The translations under genes and the position numbers were made by a program. From assembly GCF_900101505.1 (NCBI RefSeq), contig NZ_FMZI01000005.1, positions 1-64,000 of the forward strand: a stretch of DNA of 64,000 nt. Reading direction: 5' to 3'. The notes under the pieces are model-generated. The model did not search any database. It was given only the letters and a program-made list of their open reading frames with translations, and was not told the DNA's origin. The first letter of the stretch is position 1. Every line of letters starts with the position of its first letter. Shown piece after piece: positions 28,279 through 38,073 of this stretch. The stretch is from Antarctobacter albus. Its GTDB lineage: Bacteria > Pseudomonadota > Alphaproteobacteria > Rhodobacterales > Rhodobacteraceae.

Positions 28279-28343
28279 GGGGGAGTCTCGCCTCGCGAGA
28301 CGGGGGCATGCTCAAAGCATGCCTCTGGCATGAGGCCTCCCCC
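28279..28343. repeat. nested palindromic mosaic repeat
   Basis: An outer stem GGGGGAG/CTCCCCC (28279-28285 with 28337-28343) encloses GTCTCGC-CTC-GCGAGAC (28285-28301) and a GCATGC-CAAA-type hairpin. The part at 28308-28333 matches 62682-62707 in 23 of 26 positions in the opposite orientation. Consistent with a dispersed palindromic intergenic element. Confidence 0.65.
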
Positions 28344-28373
28344 AAAAAACAAAAACAGCCCCCGAAAGGGGCC
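28344..28373 (-). terminator. rho-independent terminator after murC
   Basis: Read on the minus strand: stem GCCCC-TTTCG-GGGGC followed by TGTTTTTGTTTTTT. It lies 27 bp past the murC stop and should end transcription of the upstream dcw genes there, cutting the 518-aa gene and murB-ftsZ off into separate units. Confidence 0.8.
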
Positions 28374-28384
28374 ATTTTCAATAC

Positions 28385-28410
28385 CGCGTAGGGCGGGGAT
28401 TACCCCGCCG
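28385..28410. repeat. 26-bp palindromic repeat, copy 1 (overlaps murC stop)
   Basis: CGCGTAGGGCGGGG then ATTACCCCGCCG: a 7-bp perfect stem GGCGGGG/CCCCGCC around ATTA. It supplies the last three codons and the TAA stop of murC. Differs in one base from the copy at 32427. Confidence 0.75.
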
Positions 28411-29833
28411 CCAACCGCTTCGGCAACCCGTTCGCCCAGGCAGAAATCGTGCCCGCGCCGAGGCAGACCACCATGTCGCCCGGCATCGCCTGTTCGCGCA
28501 CCAGGCGTTCGAGGTCGTCCTCGTCGCGGATCGCGCGGGCGTGGCGGTGGCCGTGGCGCACCAGACCGGCGACAAGATCGTCGCGCGTAGCGCCCTCGAT
28601 GGGGTCCTCACCGGCGGCAAAGACCTCGGCGATGGCCACCACGTCCGCCTCGTTGAAACACGAACAGAACTCCTCGAAGTGATGGTGCAGGCGGGTGTAG
28701 CGGTGCGGCTGGTGCACGGCGATCACCCGGCCCTCGCAGGCCTGCCGCGCGGCCTTCAGCACGGCGGCGATTTCCACTGGGTGATGGCCGTAGTCGTCGA
28801 TGATGGTCACGCCGTTCACCTCGCCCACGCGGGTAAAGCGGCGGTTCACGCCGCCGAAACCGGCCAGCGCCTCGCGGATCTCGTCCCCGCTCATCCCGAG
28901 GTGCCGCGCCACGGCCACCGCCGAGAGGGCATTCGACACGTTGTGATCGCCCGGCATCGGCAGGGTGCAGCCCTCGATCTTGTCACCGGTCTGCTGAAAG
29001 ACCACGTCGAAATGCGCCACGCCGGCCTTGTAGGTCAGCCCCACGGCGCGCACGTCCGCCTGCGCGTTGAACCCGTAGGTCATCACGCGGCGGTCGGTCA
29101 CGCGACCAACCAGCGCCTGCACCTCCGGGTGATCGGTGCAGCAGACCGCCAACCCGTAGAAGGGAATGTTCGACACGAAGTCGTAAAAGCCCTGCCGCAG
29201 GTTCTCTATCGTGCCCCAGTGTTCCATGTGCTCGGGGTCGATGTTGGTCACGATGGCGATGGTCGCGGGCAGGCGGTTGAAAGTGCCGTCGCTCTCGTCG
29301 GCCTCGACCACCATCCATTCGCCCTGCCCCATGCGCGCGTTGGACCCATAGGCATGGATGATCCCGCCGTTGACCACGGTCGGGTCGAACTTGCCCGCGT
29401 CCAGCAGCGTGGCGACCATGGTGGTCGTCGTCGTCTTGCCATGCGTCCCGGCCACGGCGACGTTGGATTTCAGCCGCATCAGCTCGGCCAGCATCTCGGC
29501 CCGGCGCACGACGGGCAGGCCCCGGCGGCGCGCCTCGTCCAGTTCGGGGTTGCCCGGCTTGATCGCCGAGGAAATCACCACCACCTCGGCCTTGTCCAGG
29601 TTCTCGGCGCGCTGGCCTTCAAAGACATGCGCGCCCAGCTCTTCCAGCCGCCTGGTGATCTTGGAGGCCTTCAGGTCGGACCCCTGCACCTTGTAGCCGT
29701 GGTTCAGCAGCACCTCGGCGATGCCCGACATGCCGATGCCGCCGATGCCCACGAAGTGAATCGCACCCACGTCTCCGGGCAGTTTCGTCGCACCCGTCAT
29801 GCAGGCCCCCCGCTCAAGCTCCAGATCCTTCAT
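28400..29833 (-). CDS. murC: UDP-N-acetylmuramate--L-alanine ligase MurC
   Basis: 477 aa from the ATG at 29833 with AAGGAG upstream; an ATG 11 codons later is possible. Mur ligase adding L-Ala to UDP-MurNAc. N-terminal Rossmann [20 protein letters not shown] loop [31 protein letters not shown] and C-terminal [10 protein letters not shown]. The extreme C-terminus is encoded by a palindromic repeat, so the last residues (AAG) may be acquired. Confidence 0.97.
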   Translation of the reverse strand: MKDLELERGACMTGATKLPGDVGAIHFVGIGGIGMSGIAEVLLNHGYKVQGSDLKASKITRRLEELGAHVFEGQRAENLDKAEVVVISSAIKPGNPELDEARRRGLPVVRRAEMLAELMRLKSNVAVAGTHGKTTTTTMVATLLDAGKFDPTVVNGGIIHAYGSNARMGQGEWMVVEADESDGTFNRLPATIAIVTNIDPEHMEHWGTIENLRQGFYDFVSNIPFYGLAVCCTDHPEVQALVGRVTDRRVMTYGFNAQADVRAVGLTYKAGVAHFDVVFQQTGDKIEGCTLPMPGDHNVSNALSAVAVARHLGMSGDEIREALAGFGGVNRRFTRVGEVNGVTIIDDYGHHPVEIAAVLKAARQACEGRVIAVHQPHRYTRLHHHFEEFCSCFNEADVVAIAEVFAAGEDPIEGATRDDLVAGLVRHGHRHARAIRDEDDLERLVREQAMPGDMVVCLGAGTISAWANGLPKRLAAG

Positions 29834-29926
29834 GTCCCGCCTCTCCTTTTTCGAGGTTATTCTTGTCTTGTCCCCGTAGCGCTGCCGCCATCGTTCTTGT
29901 CACCCGGCCTGTCGTGCCGGCCCCGC

Positions 29927-31036
29927 TCATTCTGTCGTCATCCGTCCCGCGGCCAGTTCCTCGACCAGCCAGGCCAGGTGCTCCGCCGCTTCGGGTTTCG
30001 CCACTGACAGTGCCCCGCGCACCATCTGGATCGCCCCGGATTCATTCGACAGGATCGCGTGGATCGACTCCGTCAGGCTTTCGATGGTCAGCTTGCTTTC
30101 CGGGATCCGGATCGCCGCGCCCGCATCCACCAGCGCCTGCGCATTGGCCACCTGATGATCGCCCGTCGCATGCGGATAGGGGATCAGGATCGAGGGCCGC
30201 CCGATCACCGCGATGTCTGCCACACTCGACGCCCCCGAGCGCGAGATCACAAGCTGCGCCTCGCTCATCCGGGCGGGAACGTCGTGAAAGAAGGGCTGCA
30301 CATCCGCCGTGAGCCCGTGTTCGGCATAGTAGGTCGCCACGCGCTCCTCGTCCTCGTCGCGGGCCTGGTGGCTGACGCGCAGGTTGCCCACCATGTCCAA
30401 CGGCAGCGCGGCAATCGCCGGCGGCACTACGTCAGACAGCGTTCGCGCCCCCTGCGATCCGCCGATCACCAGGATCGACATCGGATAGGGCCCGGGCGCG
30501 ATGTATCCCGCCCCGGCCCGTTCGGCCACGGCGCGGCGCACCGGGTTGCCTGTGTGGATGCCCTCGACGCCCTCGGGCAGATCCGTGGGCCAGGTGCCGC
30601 AGGCCATGACGTTGACGCGCGTCGCAAACCAGGTGTTCACCTTGCCCAGCACGCCGTTCTGTTCGTGGATCATGCGCGGCAGCTTCAGCAGCCAGGCAGC
30701 GGTCAGGGCCGGCACGCTGGGATACCCGCCAAAGCCCACGACCACGTCGGGCCGGTCGCGCCGCATTCCGAATATCGCCGACACCACGCCAGAGGCCAGG
30801 CGGAAGGGCACCGCCAGCTTGGCCAGCGGCCCGCCCCGGTCGAAGGTCGCGGCCGAGACCTGCTCGATCTCGACCCCCTCGGGGAAGGCGCCCGTATACC
30901 GGGCGCCGCGCGCGTCGGTCGACAGCTTGACCCGCCACCCGCGCGCCAGCATGATTTCCGCCAGCGCCTGGGCGGGGAACATATGGCCTCCGGTCCCGCC
31001 GGCGGCCATCACCAGCAAAGGCTTGCGCTCGCCCAT
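29927..31036 (-). CDS. murG: UDP-GlcNAc--lipid I GlcNAc transferase MurG
   Basis: 369 aa from the ATG at 31036, where GGAGACAGGA lies upstream. GT28 glycosyltransferase making lipid II on the inner face of the membrane. Motifs: [58 protein letters not shown] and [11 protein letters not shown]. Follows ftsW and precedes murC as usual. Confidence 0.97.
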   Translation of the reverse strand: MGERKPLLVMAAGGTGGHMFPAQALAEIMLARGWRVKLSTDARGARYTGAFPEGVEIEQVSAATFDRGGPLAKLAVPFRLASGVVSAIFGMRRDRPDVVVGFGGYPSVPALTAAWLLKLPRMIHEQNGVLGKVNTWFATRVNVMACGTWPTDLPEGVEGIHTGNPVRRAVAERAGAGYIAPGPYPMSILVIGGSQGARTLSDVVPPAIAALPLDMVGNLRVSHQARDEDEERVATYYAEHGLTADVQPFFHDVPARMSEAQLVISRSGASSVADIAVIGRPSILIPYPHATGDHQVANAQALVDAGAAIRIPESKLTIESLTESIHAILSNESGAIQMVRGALSVAKPEAAEHLAWLVEELAAGRMTTE

Positions 31037-31133
31037 ATTCCTGTCTCCGTCATCGATCCACGCGCCGATATAGCATCCGCGCGCGATCGTCCATGACAAG
31101 GGGAATACCGGCAGTTTCCTGCCAATGCCGCCC

Positions 31134-32303
31134 TCATCCGCGCGCCCGTCCCCGCAGGATGTCGCGGATCTCGCCTTGGGGGCGCGTCCGGGTAAAGGCC
31201 AGCAGCATCCCCACCGCGATGCCCCCCGCGATCAGCGACGAGCCGCCGTAGCTGACGAAAGGCAGCGTCATCCCCTTGGCCGGCAACAGGCGCACCGCCA
31301 CGCCCATGTTGATCATCGCCTGCACGCCGAACATGGCTGCAAGGCCGGTGCCCGCCAGCCGGATAAAGGGATCGCGTTCCCGCATCAGCCGGATCAGGCT
31401 GCGCATGACGATGGCGGAATAAAGCGTCAGGATCGCCAGTACCAGGATCAGCCCGTATTCCTCCGCCGCCACTGCGATGATGAAATCCGTATGCGCGTCC
31501 GGCAGGCTCCATTTCACCTGGCCCTCGCCGACACCGACACCAAAGAAACCGCCCTCGCGGATCGCGTTCTCGGCATAGCCCAGCTGCGAGGTCGGATCGA
31601 CCTCGGGGTTCAGGAACCCGTCAAAGCGGCGCTGAAAGTGCTCGGAGTAATTGTAGGACACCATGCCCGCCAGCACCACCAACCCGGCCAGCCCGACCAG
31701 CAGCAGCATCGGCGCGCCGCCGACGAACCACATCACGCCCCAGCCAAAGAGGATCAGGGCCGCCTGGCCGAAATCCGGCTGCATCGCCAGCATCAGCACG
31801 ATGCTGACCATGATGACAAAGGAATAGCTCCGCCCCGGGGGACCGCCCAGCTCCTGCCCCGCGGCCATCAGCCAGGCGGTGACGATCACGAACAGGGGTT
31901 TCAGGAATTCGGAGGGCTGGAGACTGGCAAAGCCAAGGCTGTACCAGCGCACCGCCCCCTTGCCGAAATCCGTCCCCAGGAGCGGCAGAAAGGCCAGCGC
32001 GATGAAGGCCGCGAAGAACCCCAGCACCGCAAAACGCCGCACCATGACCGGCCCCATCATCGAGACCAGAACCATGGCCACCAGGGCAAGACCGCCGAAA
32101 AAAGCCTGTCGCTGCACGTAGTAGAAAGGCGGCAGCCCGATCCGTTCGGCCAGCGGCGGCGAGGCCGCAAGCCCCAGCAAAAGGCCGATCCCGAACAGCA
32201 TGAAAATGCAGGACAAGGTCCACTTGTCCACAGTGCGCCACCACTTCGGCAACACAGGCTCGCCACCCTTCACGGGCACCGTGCCGTAAACCATCTCTGT
32301 CAT
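31134..32303 (-). CDS. ftsW: lipid II polymerase FtsW (SEDS family)
   Basis: 389 aa, ten membrane segments. SEDS peptidoglycan glycosyltransferase of the divisome, partner of FtsI. Conserved blocks: [30 protein letters not shown] (catalytic Asp), [16 protein letters not shown] and the C-terminal [11 protein letters not shown]. Its upstream neighbour in the standard order, murD, is displaced by about 1.8 kb of inserted sequence. Confidence 0.97.
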   Translation of the reverse strand: MTEMVYGTVPVKGGEPVLPKWWRTVDKWTLSCIFMLFGIGLLLGLAASPPLAERIGLPPFYYVQRQAFFGGLALVAMVLVSMMGPVMVRRFAVLGFFAAFIALAFLPLLGTDFGKGAVRWYSLGFASLQPSEFLKPLFVIVTAWLMAAGQELGGPPGRSYSFVIMVSIVLMLAMQPDFGQAALILFGWGVMWFVGGAPMLLLVGLAGLVVLAGMVSYNYSEHFQRRFDGFLNPEVDPTSQLGYAENAIREGGFFGVGVGEGQVKWSLPDAHTDFIIAVAAEEYGLILVLAILTLYSAIVMRSLIRLMRERDPFIRLAGTGLAAMFGVQAMINMGVAVRLLPAKGMTLPFVSYGGSSLIAGGIAVGMLLAFTRTRPQGEIRDILRGRARG

Positions 32304-32426
32304 CTGAACACCGCTACTGCCTCGAACCGCCCGGTTTGTCCCGGGTCTGACGGCCAGTATAGCGCAGATTTTCCGATCAGGCCAAAGGAATCCGGCGGCT
32401 CCTAGGACGATGTGCCCCGGTCGCCA

Positions 32427-32452
32427 CGCGTAGGGCGGGGTTTACCCCGCCG
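32427..32452. repeat. 26-bp palindromic repeat, copy 2
   Basis: CGCGTAGGGCGGGG then TTTACCCCGCCG; 25 of 26 bases equal to the copy at 28385. Same 7-bp stem around a 4-nt loop. Lies 7 bp past the stop of the Phd-like gene, at the second break of the dcw cluster. Confidence 0.75.
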
Positions 32453-32458
32453 TCCCGC

Positions 32459-32767
32459 TCAGAACCGCGGGCGCCATTCCACGTCCTCGCCGCGCCGCGC
32501 CTTTTCGCGGGCCTCTTCCAGCCAGGTCAGGTGGTTGCTGCGTTCGCGCAAGCGGCGCTCGCGCTCTTCCCGGTCGCGCTGGTCGATTTCTTCCAGCGCC
32601 TGCACGTCCCAAGGAGAAACCAGCCCCGCCACCACCTGCCCGCTGCGGGTGATCAGGAAACGGTCGCCTATCATCTCCAGCTTGCGCAGGTAGAGCGCCA
32701 TCTCGGCGCGGAACACCCCGGCGGGCAATTCGGTGGCCCGGAACATCATGATCGGTTTGCGTGTCAT
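32459..32767 (-). CDS. Phd/YefM-like antitoxin-type protein, orphan
   Basis: 102 aa. The first half resembles the DNA-binding domain of Phd/YefM antitoxins (FRATELPAGVFRAEMAL ... RFLITRSGQVVAGLVSPWDV), where 'ITR-x-G-x-VVA-LVSP' is the characteristic strand. The rest is a long charged helix (DQRDREERERRLRERS), unlike a toxin-binding tail. No toxin gene is next to it, so it may be a solitary regulator or a leftover. Located in the ftsW-murD gap. Confidence 0.6.
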   Translation of the reverse strand: MTRKPIMMFRATELPAGVFRAEMALYLRKLEMIGDRFLITRSGQVVAGLVSPWDVQALEEIDQRDREERERRLRERSNHLTWLEEAREKARRGEDVEWRPRF

Positions 32768-32865
32768 GCCGTGACCCTGCCCCGAAGGTGATTAACGCGC
32801 CCCTTTCTCACCGCGCGCTGCTCGGTTAAGAGCGCGTTACCGCTTTGTACAAAATGCGGAAATCG

Positions 32866-32892
32866 ACGTACAAAACGTACAAAACGTACAAA
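32866..32892. repeat. three perfect 9-bp tandem repeats upstream of the flavoprotein
   Basis: ACGTACAAA repeated three times without gap, ending 12 bp before the ATG at 32905; a related GTACAAAATG lies at 32847. It falls where the ribosome site and leader should be, so a change in copy number could alter expression. Confidence 0.8.
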
Positions 32893-32904
32893 CTCCGGAC
32901 CCCC

Positions 32905-34077
32905 ATGCACGTCACCACTTTGATCCTTGGCGCCGGCGCCGCCGGCATGATGGCCGCCGCCTTTGCCGGGCCGGATGTGCTGGTCGTGGACCATGCGAAA
33001 AACCCCGGCGAAAAGATCCGCATCTCCGGCGGCGGGCGTTGCAATTTCACGAATATGTATTGTGATTCCAATGCCTTCCTTTCGGAGAACCCTCATTTCT
33101 GCAAATCCGCCCTGGCCCGCTACACGCAGTGGGATTTCCTCGACCTCGTCGGGCAGTATGACATCGCCTGGCACGAAAAGACGCTGGGACAACTCTTTTG
33201 CGACGGAAAATCCACGCAGATCGTGGACATGCTATTGAAAGAAATGGAGAAATCCGGCGCACAGCTCTGGCTTCGGACCCAGATCAAGGACGTCCGCCAT
33301 GCCGACGGCCGCTTTGTCACCTCGCTTGAGCGCGACGGAAAACCCATTGAAATCACGTCAAAAAACCTGATCCTGGCCACGGGCGGCAAGTCCATCCCCA
33401 AGATGGGCGCCACGGGGATTGCCTATGACATCGCCCGCCAGTTCGGCCACGCCATCACCGAAACCCGCCCCGCACTGGTCCCCCTGACCTTCGGAGACCG
33501 CTTTGCACCGCTTTCTGGCGTTTCCACCAATGCCTTGGTTTCAAATAATAAAACCAGCTTCGAAGAGGCGCTTCTTTTCACCCATCGCGGGTTGTCCGGC
33601 CCCGCCATCCTGCAAATTTCAAGCTATTGGCACGAGGGCGAAGAGATCACCGTCAACCTCTTGCCCGGTCGGGATTTTCCCGAAATCCTGAAGGCCTGCC
33701 GCCAGACCGAGGGCCGCCGCGCCGTGACGACGGAGCTGGCCACGCATCTGCCTGCACGCCTCGTCGAGTTTCTGGGTCAGGACATTGATCTGAAAGGGAA
33801 TATCGCCGATCTCTCCGACGCCCGCATCGACGCGCTTTCCGACAGTCTCACCGCATGGCGCCTGAAACCCACCGGCTCCGAAGGCTATCGCACCGCCGAG
33901 GTCACGCTGGGCGGGGTCTCGACCGAGGGGGTCGACTCCAAGTCCATGATGTCAAAGCATCTTCCCGGCCTCTACGTGATCGGAGAGGCAATCGACGTGA
34001 CCGGCTGGCTGGGCGGCTACAACTTCCAGTGGGCCTGGGCCTCCGGCGTGGCGGCAGGCCGCCACATTGCCGCATAA
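32905..34077 (+). CDS. HI0933-like (YhiN/BaiN-type) flavoprotein
   Basis: 390 aa. FAD-dependent oxidoreductase family: N-terminal dinucleotide fold LILGAGAAGMMAA, then the family signature KIRISGGGRCNFTN, ILATGGKSIPKMGATG and C-terminal GVSTEGVDSKSMMSK / GEAIDVTGWLGGYNFQWAWASG. A molecular function is not firmly established for most members. It is on the plus strand inside the otherwise minus-strand dcw cluster, convergent with murD, so it interrupts the cluster. The ATG at 32905 is used because the frame upstream only encodes the 9-bp repeat. Confidence 0.9.
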   Translation: MHVTTLILGAGAAGMMAAAFAGPDVLVVDHAKNPGEKIRISGGGRCNFTNMYCDSNAFLSENPHFCKSALARYTQWDFLDLVGQYDIAWHEKTLGQLFCDGKSTQIVDMLLKEMEKSGAQLWLRTQIKDVRHADGRFVTSLERDGKPIEITSKNLILATGGKSIPKMGATGIAYDIARQFGHAITETRPALVPLTFGDRFAPLSGVSTNALVSNNKTSFEEALLFTHRGLSGPAILQISSYWHEGEEITVNLLPGRDFPEILKACRQTEGRRAVTTELATHLPARLVEFLGQDIDLKGNIADLSDARIDALSDSLTAWRLKPTGSEGYRTAEVTLGGVSTEGVDSKSMMSKHLPGLYVIGEAIDVTGWLGGYNFQWAWASGVAAGRHIAA

Positions 34078-34083
34078 GCCCCT

Positions 34084-35487
34084 TTATTCCTTGGCCAATT
34101 CCGCTTCTACACAGGCGATGAAATCCTCGCCGCGCTTCTCGAAATTGTCGTACTGATCGAAACTCGCGGCAGCCGGCGCCAGAAGCACCACCTCGCCCGG
34201 TTCTGCATCCGCCGCTGCACGGGCCACGGCCGTCGCCATGTCACCGCAGATTTCGACATCCGTATCAACCAGTTGCAACGCAAAGCTCTCGGGCTCGCGC
34301 CCGATCACATAGGCCCGGGACACATGCGCCAGCCCCGGCTGCAATGCCTCCAACCCGCCTTCCTTCATCAACCCGCCACAGACCCAGCGTACCTTTGGGA
34401 AGGCCAGCAGCGCTTTCAGGGCAGAGTCCACGTTTGTGGCTTTGGAATCATTGACATAGGTGACGCCCTTCGCCTCGCCCACCCGCTGAGAACGGTGCGG
34501 CAACCCGGTGAAGGTACGCAAAGCCGCCTCGATTTCGCGCGGGCCAAGACCCAGGCTCCGGCAAGCGGCAAAGGCAGCGCAGGCGTTCTGGTGATTGTGC
34601 GCCCCAGGCAAACCGGCGATGTCACGCAGGTCGATCGAAGCCACCTGCCGCCCTTTCCGCCATTCGGACAGAAATCCTTTGCGCGCAAAGACATACCAGC
34701 CCGGACCCGAGAGTTTCTGACCGCTGGCCACCCGGATCACCCGGTCATCTGCGCGCCCCTCGGAGAGCTGCCCTGCCAGGTAGGCACCTTCGATCTCGTC
34801 AACACCGATCACGGCCCGGTCCGGCCCGCCCTCGGCAAAGAGCCGGCGCTTAGCCGCGAAATAGCCGCCCAGCCCCGCGTGACGATCCAGGTGATCGGCG
34901 GAAAAATTCGTGAAAACAGCGACATCCGGCGTCAGGCTGCGGGCAAGATCGGTCTGGTAACTGCTGAGTTCCAGCACCACGACTCCGCCATCCCCCGGCG
35001 GGTCGATGTCCAGCACGCCCCGCCCGATGTTGCCCGCCAACTGGCTGTCCCGCCCGGAGGCGCTCAGGATATGGTGGATAAGCGCCGAGGTCGTCGATTT
35101 TCCGTTCGACCCGGTGACCGCCACCACCTTTGGCGGCTGGTCATAGCTGTCCCAGCCATGCCCCAGGCTCCTGAAAAACAACCCGATATCGTTGTCGACC
35201 GGCACACCGGCCCGCAGCGCCGCAGCAATCGCCGTGTTGGGCTGTGGGTACAGATGCGGGATACCAGGCGAAGTCACCAGGCAGGCCACGTCGTCAAAGG
35301 CCTCCTCGCGGTCCAGCCGCCGCGCCTCGAATCCTTCGGCCTCTGCCCGCTCTCGAGCCGCCGTCGTGTCATCCCAGACCACCACGCGCGCGCCACCTTC
35401 GCGCAACGCCCGCGCTGCAGACAGGCCGGATCGGCCCAGTCCGAGCACCGCGACAATAGCACCGTCAAACCCGCGTACCGGGATCAT
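34084..35487 (-). CDS. murD: UDP-N-acetylmuramoyl-L-alanine--D-glutamate ligase MurD
   Basis: 467 aa. Adds D-Glu to UDP-MurNAc-L-Ala. N-terminal [16 protein letters not shown] loop [35 protein letters not shown] and [17 protein letters not shown]. Follows mraY by 49 bp on the minus strand. It is the last gene before the break where a flavoprotein and a Phd-like gene separate it from ftsW. Confidence 0.97.
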   Translation of the reverse strand: MIPVRGFDGAIVAVLGLGRSGLSAARALREGGARVVVWDDTTAARERAEAEGFEARRLDREEAFDDVACLVTSPGIPHLYPQPNTAIAAALRAGVPVDNDIGLFFRSLGHGWDSYDQPPKVVAVTGSNGKSTTSALIHHILSASGRDSQLAGNIGRGVLDIDPPGDGGVVVLELSSYQTDLARSLTPDVAVFTNFSADHLDRHAGLGGYFAAKRRLFAEGGPDRAVIGVDEIEGAYLAGQLSEGRADDRVIRVASGQKLSGPGWYVFARKGFLSEWRKGRQVASIDLRDIAGLPGAHNHQNACAAFAACRSLGLGPREIEAALRTFTGLPHRSQRVGEAKGVTYVNDSKATNVDSALKALLAFPKVRWVCGGLMKEGGLEALQPGLAHVSRAYVIGREPESFALQLVDTDVEICGDMATAVARAAADAEPGEVVLLAPAAASFDQYDNFEKRGEDFIACVEAELAKE

Positions 35488-35536
35488 GCGACCACTCCCG
35501 TCACTTCAATTGAACCAGCCAAATAGCTGGAGTCCC

Positions 35537-36619
35537 TCAACGAACCTTTAGCGTCGCCAGGCCGATGATGGCCAGGATCAGCGAGATGATCCAAAAGCGG
35601 ATCACGATGGTCGGCTCGGCCCAGCCCTTCTTCTCGTAGTGGTGATGGATCGGCGCCATGAGGAAGACACGCTTGCCCGTGCGCTTGAAGTAAAGCACCT
35701 GGATGATCACCGACAGCGCCTCGACCACGAAAAGCCCGCCCACGATGGCCAGCACAACCTCGTGCTTCGTCGCCACGGCAATGGCCCCCAGAGCCCCTCC
35801 CAAAGCCAGCGAACCGGTGTCGCCCATGAAGACAGCCGCCGGTGGCGCGTTATACCACAGGAATCCCAGCCCCCCGCCGACAACTCCCGCAGCGAACACG
35901 AGAATTTCCCCGGTCCCGGGCACATAGTGTACATCCAGATATTCGGTGAAATCGACCCGGCCCACCGCGTAGGCGATCACGCCCAGGGTCGAGGCAGCGA
36001 TCATCACCGGCATGATGGCCAGCCCGTCAAGACCGTCGGTCAGGTTGACCGCGTTGGCCGCACCCACGATCACGATCATGGCGAAAGGGATAAACATGTA
36101 GCTGAGATACAGCAGCGTGTCCTTGAAGATCGGGAAGGCGACGCTGTAGGTCAGTTCCTGGGGATGATAAGCCGAGGCCCAGAAGCCCGCGATCCCCGCG
36201 ATGATAAAGCCCAGCAAAAGGCGCAACTTGCCCGACAGGCCGGCTGTGTTCTGCTTGCTGACCTTGGCGTAGTCATCTGCGAACCCAATGGCCGCATAGG
36301 CCACGGTCACGAAAAGAACCATCCAGACAAATGCATTGTCCAGCCGCGCCCAAAGCAGGGTCGAGGTCACCAGTGCGCCGATGATCAGCAACCCGCCCAT
36401 CGTCGGGGTGCCCGCCTTGACGATATGCCCCTCGGGACCGTCATCGCGGATCGGCTGGCCTTTGCCCTGCCGCTTGCGCAGCACGTTGATCAAGGGGCGC
36501 CCAAAGAGAAAGCCAAAGATCAGCGCGGTCAGAAAAGCCCCGCCGGCGCGAAAGGTGATATAGCGGAAAAGGTTGAAGGCGTCCCCGCCGTCACTGAACT
36601 CTGTCAGCCAGAAAAGCAT
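35537..36619 (-). CDS. mraY: phospho-MurNAc-pentapeptide transferase MraY
   Basis: 360 aa with ten membrane segments. Transfers phospho-MurNAc-pentapeptide to undecaprenyl phosphate, forming lipid I. Conserved: [20 protein letters not shown] (Asp pair), [25 protein letters not shown] and the cytoplasmic HHHYEKKGW loop. 11 bp after murF. Confidence 0.98.
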   Translation of the reverse strand: MLFWLTEFSDGGDAFNLFRYITFRAGGAFLTALIFGFLFGRPLINVLRKRQGKGQPIRDDGPEGHIVKAGTPTMGGLLIIGALVTSTLLWARLDNAFVWMVLFVTVAYAAIGFADDYAKVSKQNTAGLSGKLRLLLGFIIAGIAGFWASAYHPQELTYSVAFPIFKDTLLYLSYMFIPFAMIVIVGAANAVNLTDGLDGLAIMPVMIAASTLGVIAYAVGRVDFTEYLDVHYVPGTGEILVFAAGVVGGGLGFLWYNAPPAAVFMGDTGSLALGGALGAIAVATKHEVVLAIVGGLFVVEALSVIIQVLYFKRTGKRVFLMAPIHHHYEKKGWAEPTIVIRFWIISLILAIIGLATLKVR

Positions 36620-36630
36620 GGCCTGTCCCC

Positions 36631-38073
36631 TTACCCGTCCAAGTCCGGTGTCGCTTGGCGCAATTTGCGAATGGCGTCAACTACGCGCCCCACCCCCATC
36701 GAGAGCGAGCCCTTTGCCAGAACCACGTCCCCGGCATCCAGATCGCGCGCGACCCGTTCCGCCATCTTGTCGCTGGTCTCGGTCCAGTGGCCACGCTTGT
36801 CCGCCGGCAGTTCACGCCAGAGGTGCTGCATCAGCGGCCCGATGCAATGCACCAAGTCGATCCGTTGCAACGCCGGGTTGCCGGCAACGGCGCGATGCAA
36901 CTCTACCTCGCCGGAGCCCAGCTCCTTCATGTCGCCCAGATAGGCGATGCGGCGCCCTCTTGCGACACGCCCGACATCATGACGTGGCTGGGCCGCTGCC
37001 AGCACCTCGAGCGAGGCCGCAAGCGAAGCCGGGTTCGCATTATAGGCATCGTCGATCAACTCGACACTGATCCGCGCATCGACCGGATCCAGCATGATCT
37101 TTTCGCGCTGGCCGCGTCCCGCCCCGGGATGCCATTGCCCCAGCCCCATGACCGTCACCGCCGGGTCCAGACCCAGCGCATCGGCCACGGCCAAAACGCC
37201 CAGGGCGTTGACCGCAAAGTGCCGCCCAGGGGCCATGACCTTGAAAAGACGCGGTTCCGTACCCGCACGCCCGATGGCCACGGTACAGGCGTCGCGCACA
37301 GTGACGCGGTACAGACGGTACTGGTTGCAGGCGCGCTCACCAAAGCTCACCGACCAGCGGCGCCCCTCCTCGGCCTTTGCCCGCAGGATCGGGCTGACCG
37401 GCAGATCGCCGTTGAAGATCGCGGTTCCGTAGGGCTCCAACCCGTCGAAGATCGAGGCCTTTTCATGCGCGATGCCCTCGATGTTCTCGAAGGCGGCCAG
37501 GTGCGCGGGGGCGACCGTGGTGATCAGCGCCACGTGCGGGCGCGCCATCCGCGCCAGGGGGGCAATCTCGCCCGGGTGGTTCATGCCGATCTCGATCACG
37601 GCAAAATCCGCGTCACGCGGCATCCGTGCCAGCGTCAGTGGCACGCCCCAATGGTTGTTATAGCTCTTCTCGGCCGCGTGGACGCTGCCATGCGCATCCA
37701 GCGTGGCGCGCAACATCTCCTTGGTCGAGGTCTTGCCCACGGACCCGGTGACCGCCACGACCTGCGCCCTTGTCCGTGCACGGGAGGCTTTGCCCAAAGC
37801 TTCAAGTCCTGCCTGCACGTCATTGACAAGCAAGAGTGGCGCGGAACTGTCCACACCCTCGGGAACGCGGCTGACCAGGGCCGCCGCCGCACCCTTGTCC
37901 AGCGCCTGTTGCACGAAGTCATGCCCGTCCCGGGCGGCCTTGAGCGCCACAAAGAGGTCGCCGGGTTGCAGCGTTCGCGTGTCGATGGACACGCCCGTCG
38001 CCGTCCAGTCACAGGGCGTGTCCCCCCCCGTCGCGGCAACCGCCTCGGCAGAGGTCCAGAGGGCTTCGCTCAC
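36631..38073 (-). CDS. murF: UDP-MurNAc-tripeptide--D-Ala-D-Ala ligase MurF
   Basis: 480 aa from a GTG at 38073 that overlaps the murE stop (GTGA). Adds the D-Ala-D-Ala dipeptide. N-terminal [19 protein letters not shown] loop [41 protein letters not shown]. The start choice rests on the 4-bp overlap, which implies translational coupling with murE. Confidence 0.97.
   Translation of the reverse strand: MSEALWTSAEAVAATGGDTPCDWTATGVSIDTRTLQPGDLFVALKAARDGHDFVQQALDKGAAAALVSRVPEGVDSSAPLLLVNDVQAGLEALGKASRARTRAQVVAVTGSVGKTSTKEMLRATLDAHGSVHAAEKSYNNHWGVPLTLARMPRDADFAVIEIGMNHPGEIAPLARMARPHVALITTVAPAHLAAFENIEGIAHEKASIFDGLEPYGTAIFNGDLPVSPILRAKAEEGRRWSVSFGERACNQYRLYRVTVRDACTVAIGRAGTEPRLFKVMAPGRHFAVNALGVLAVADALGLDPAVTVMGLGQWHPGAGRGQREKIMLDPVDARISVELIDDAYNANPASLAASLEVLAAAQPRHDVGRVARGRRIAYLGDMKELGSGEVELHRAVAGNPALQRIDLVHCIGPLMQHLWRELPADKRGHWTETSDKMAERVARDLDAGDVVLAKGSLSMGVGRVVDAIRKLRQATPDLDG

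Noticed and set aside
29927-31099. Longer murG start at 31099
   Set aside because: The extra 21 residues have no ribosome site and MurG proteins begin close to the GGTGGH loop; the ATG at 31036 has GGAG.
32866-32892. Plasmid-type replication iterons
   Set aside because: Three 9-bp units are too short and there is no replication protein; the site is inside a chromosomal cell-wall cluster.
32845-32904. Upstream TTG start for the flavoprotein
   Set aside because: The extra residues would be only a Thr-Tyr-Lys repeat from the 9-bp array; the ATG at 32905 starts at the FAD fold as in the family.
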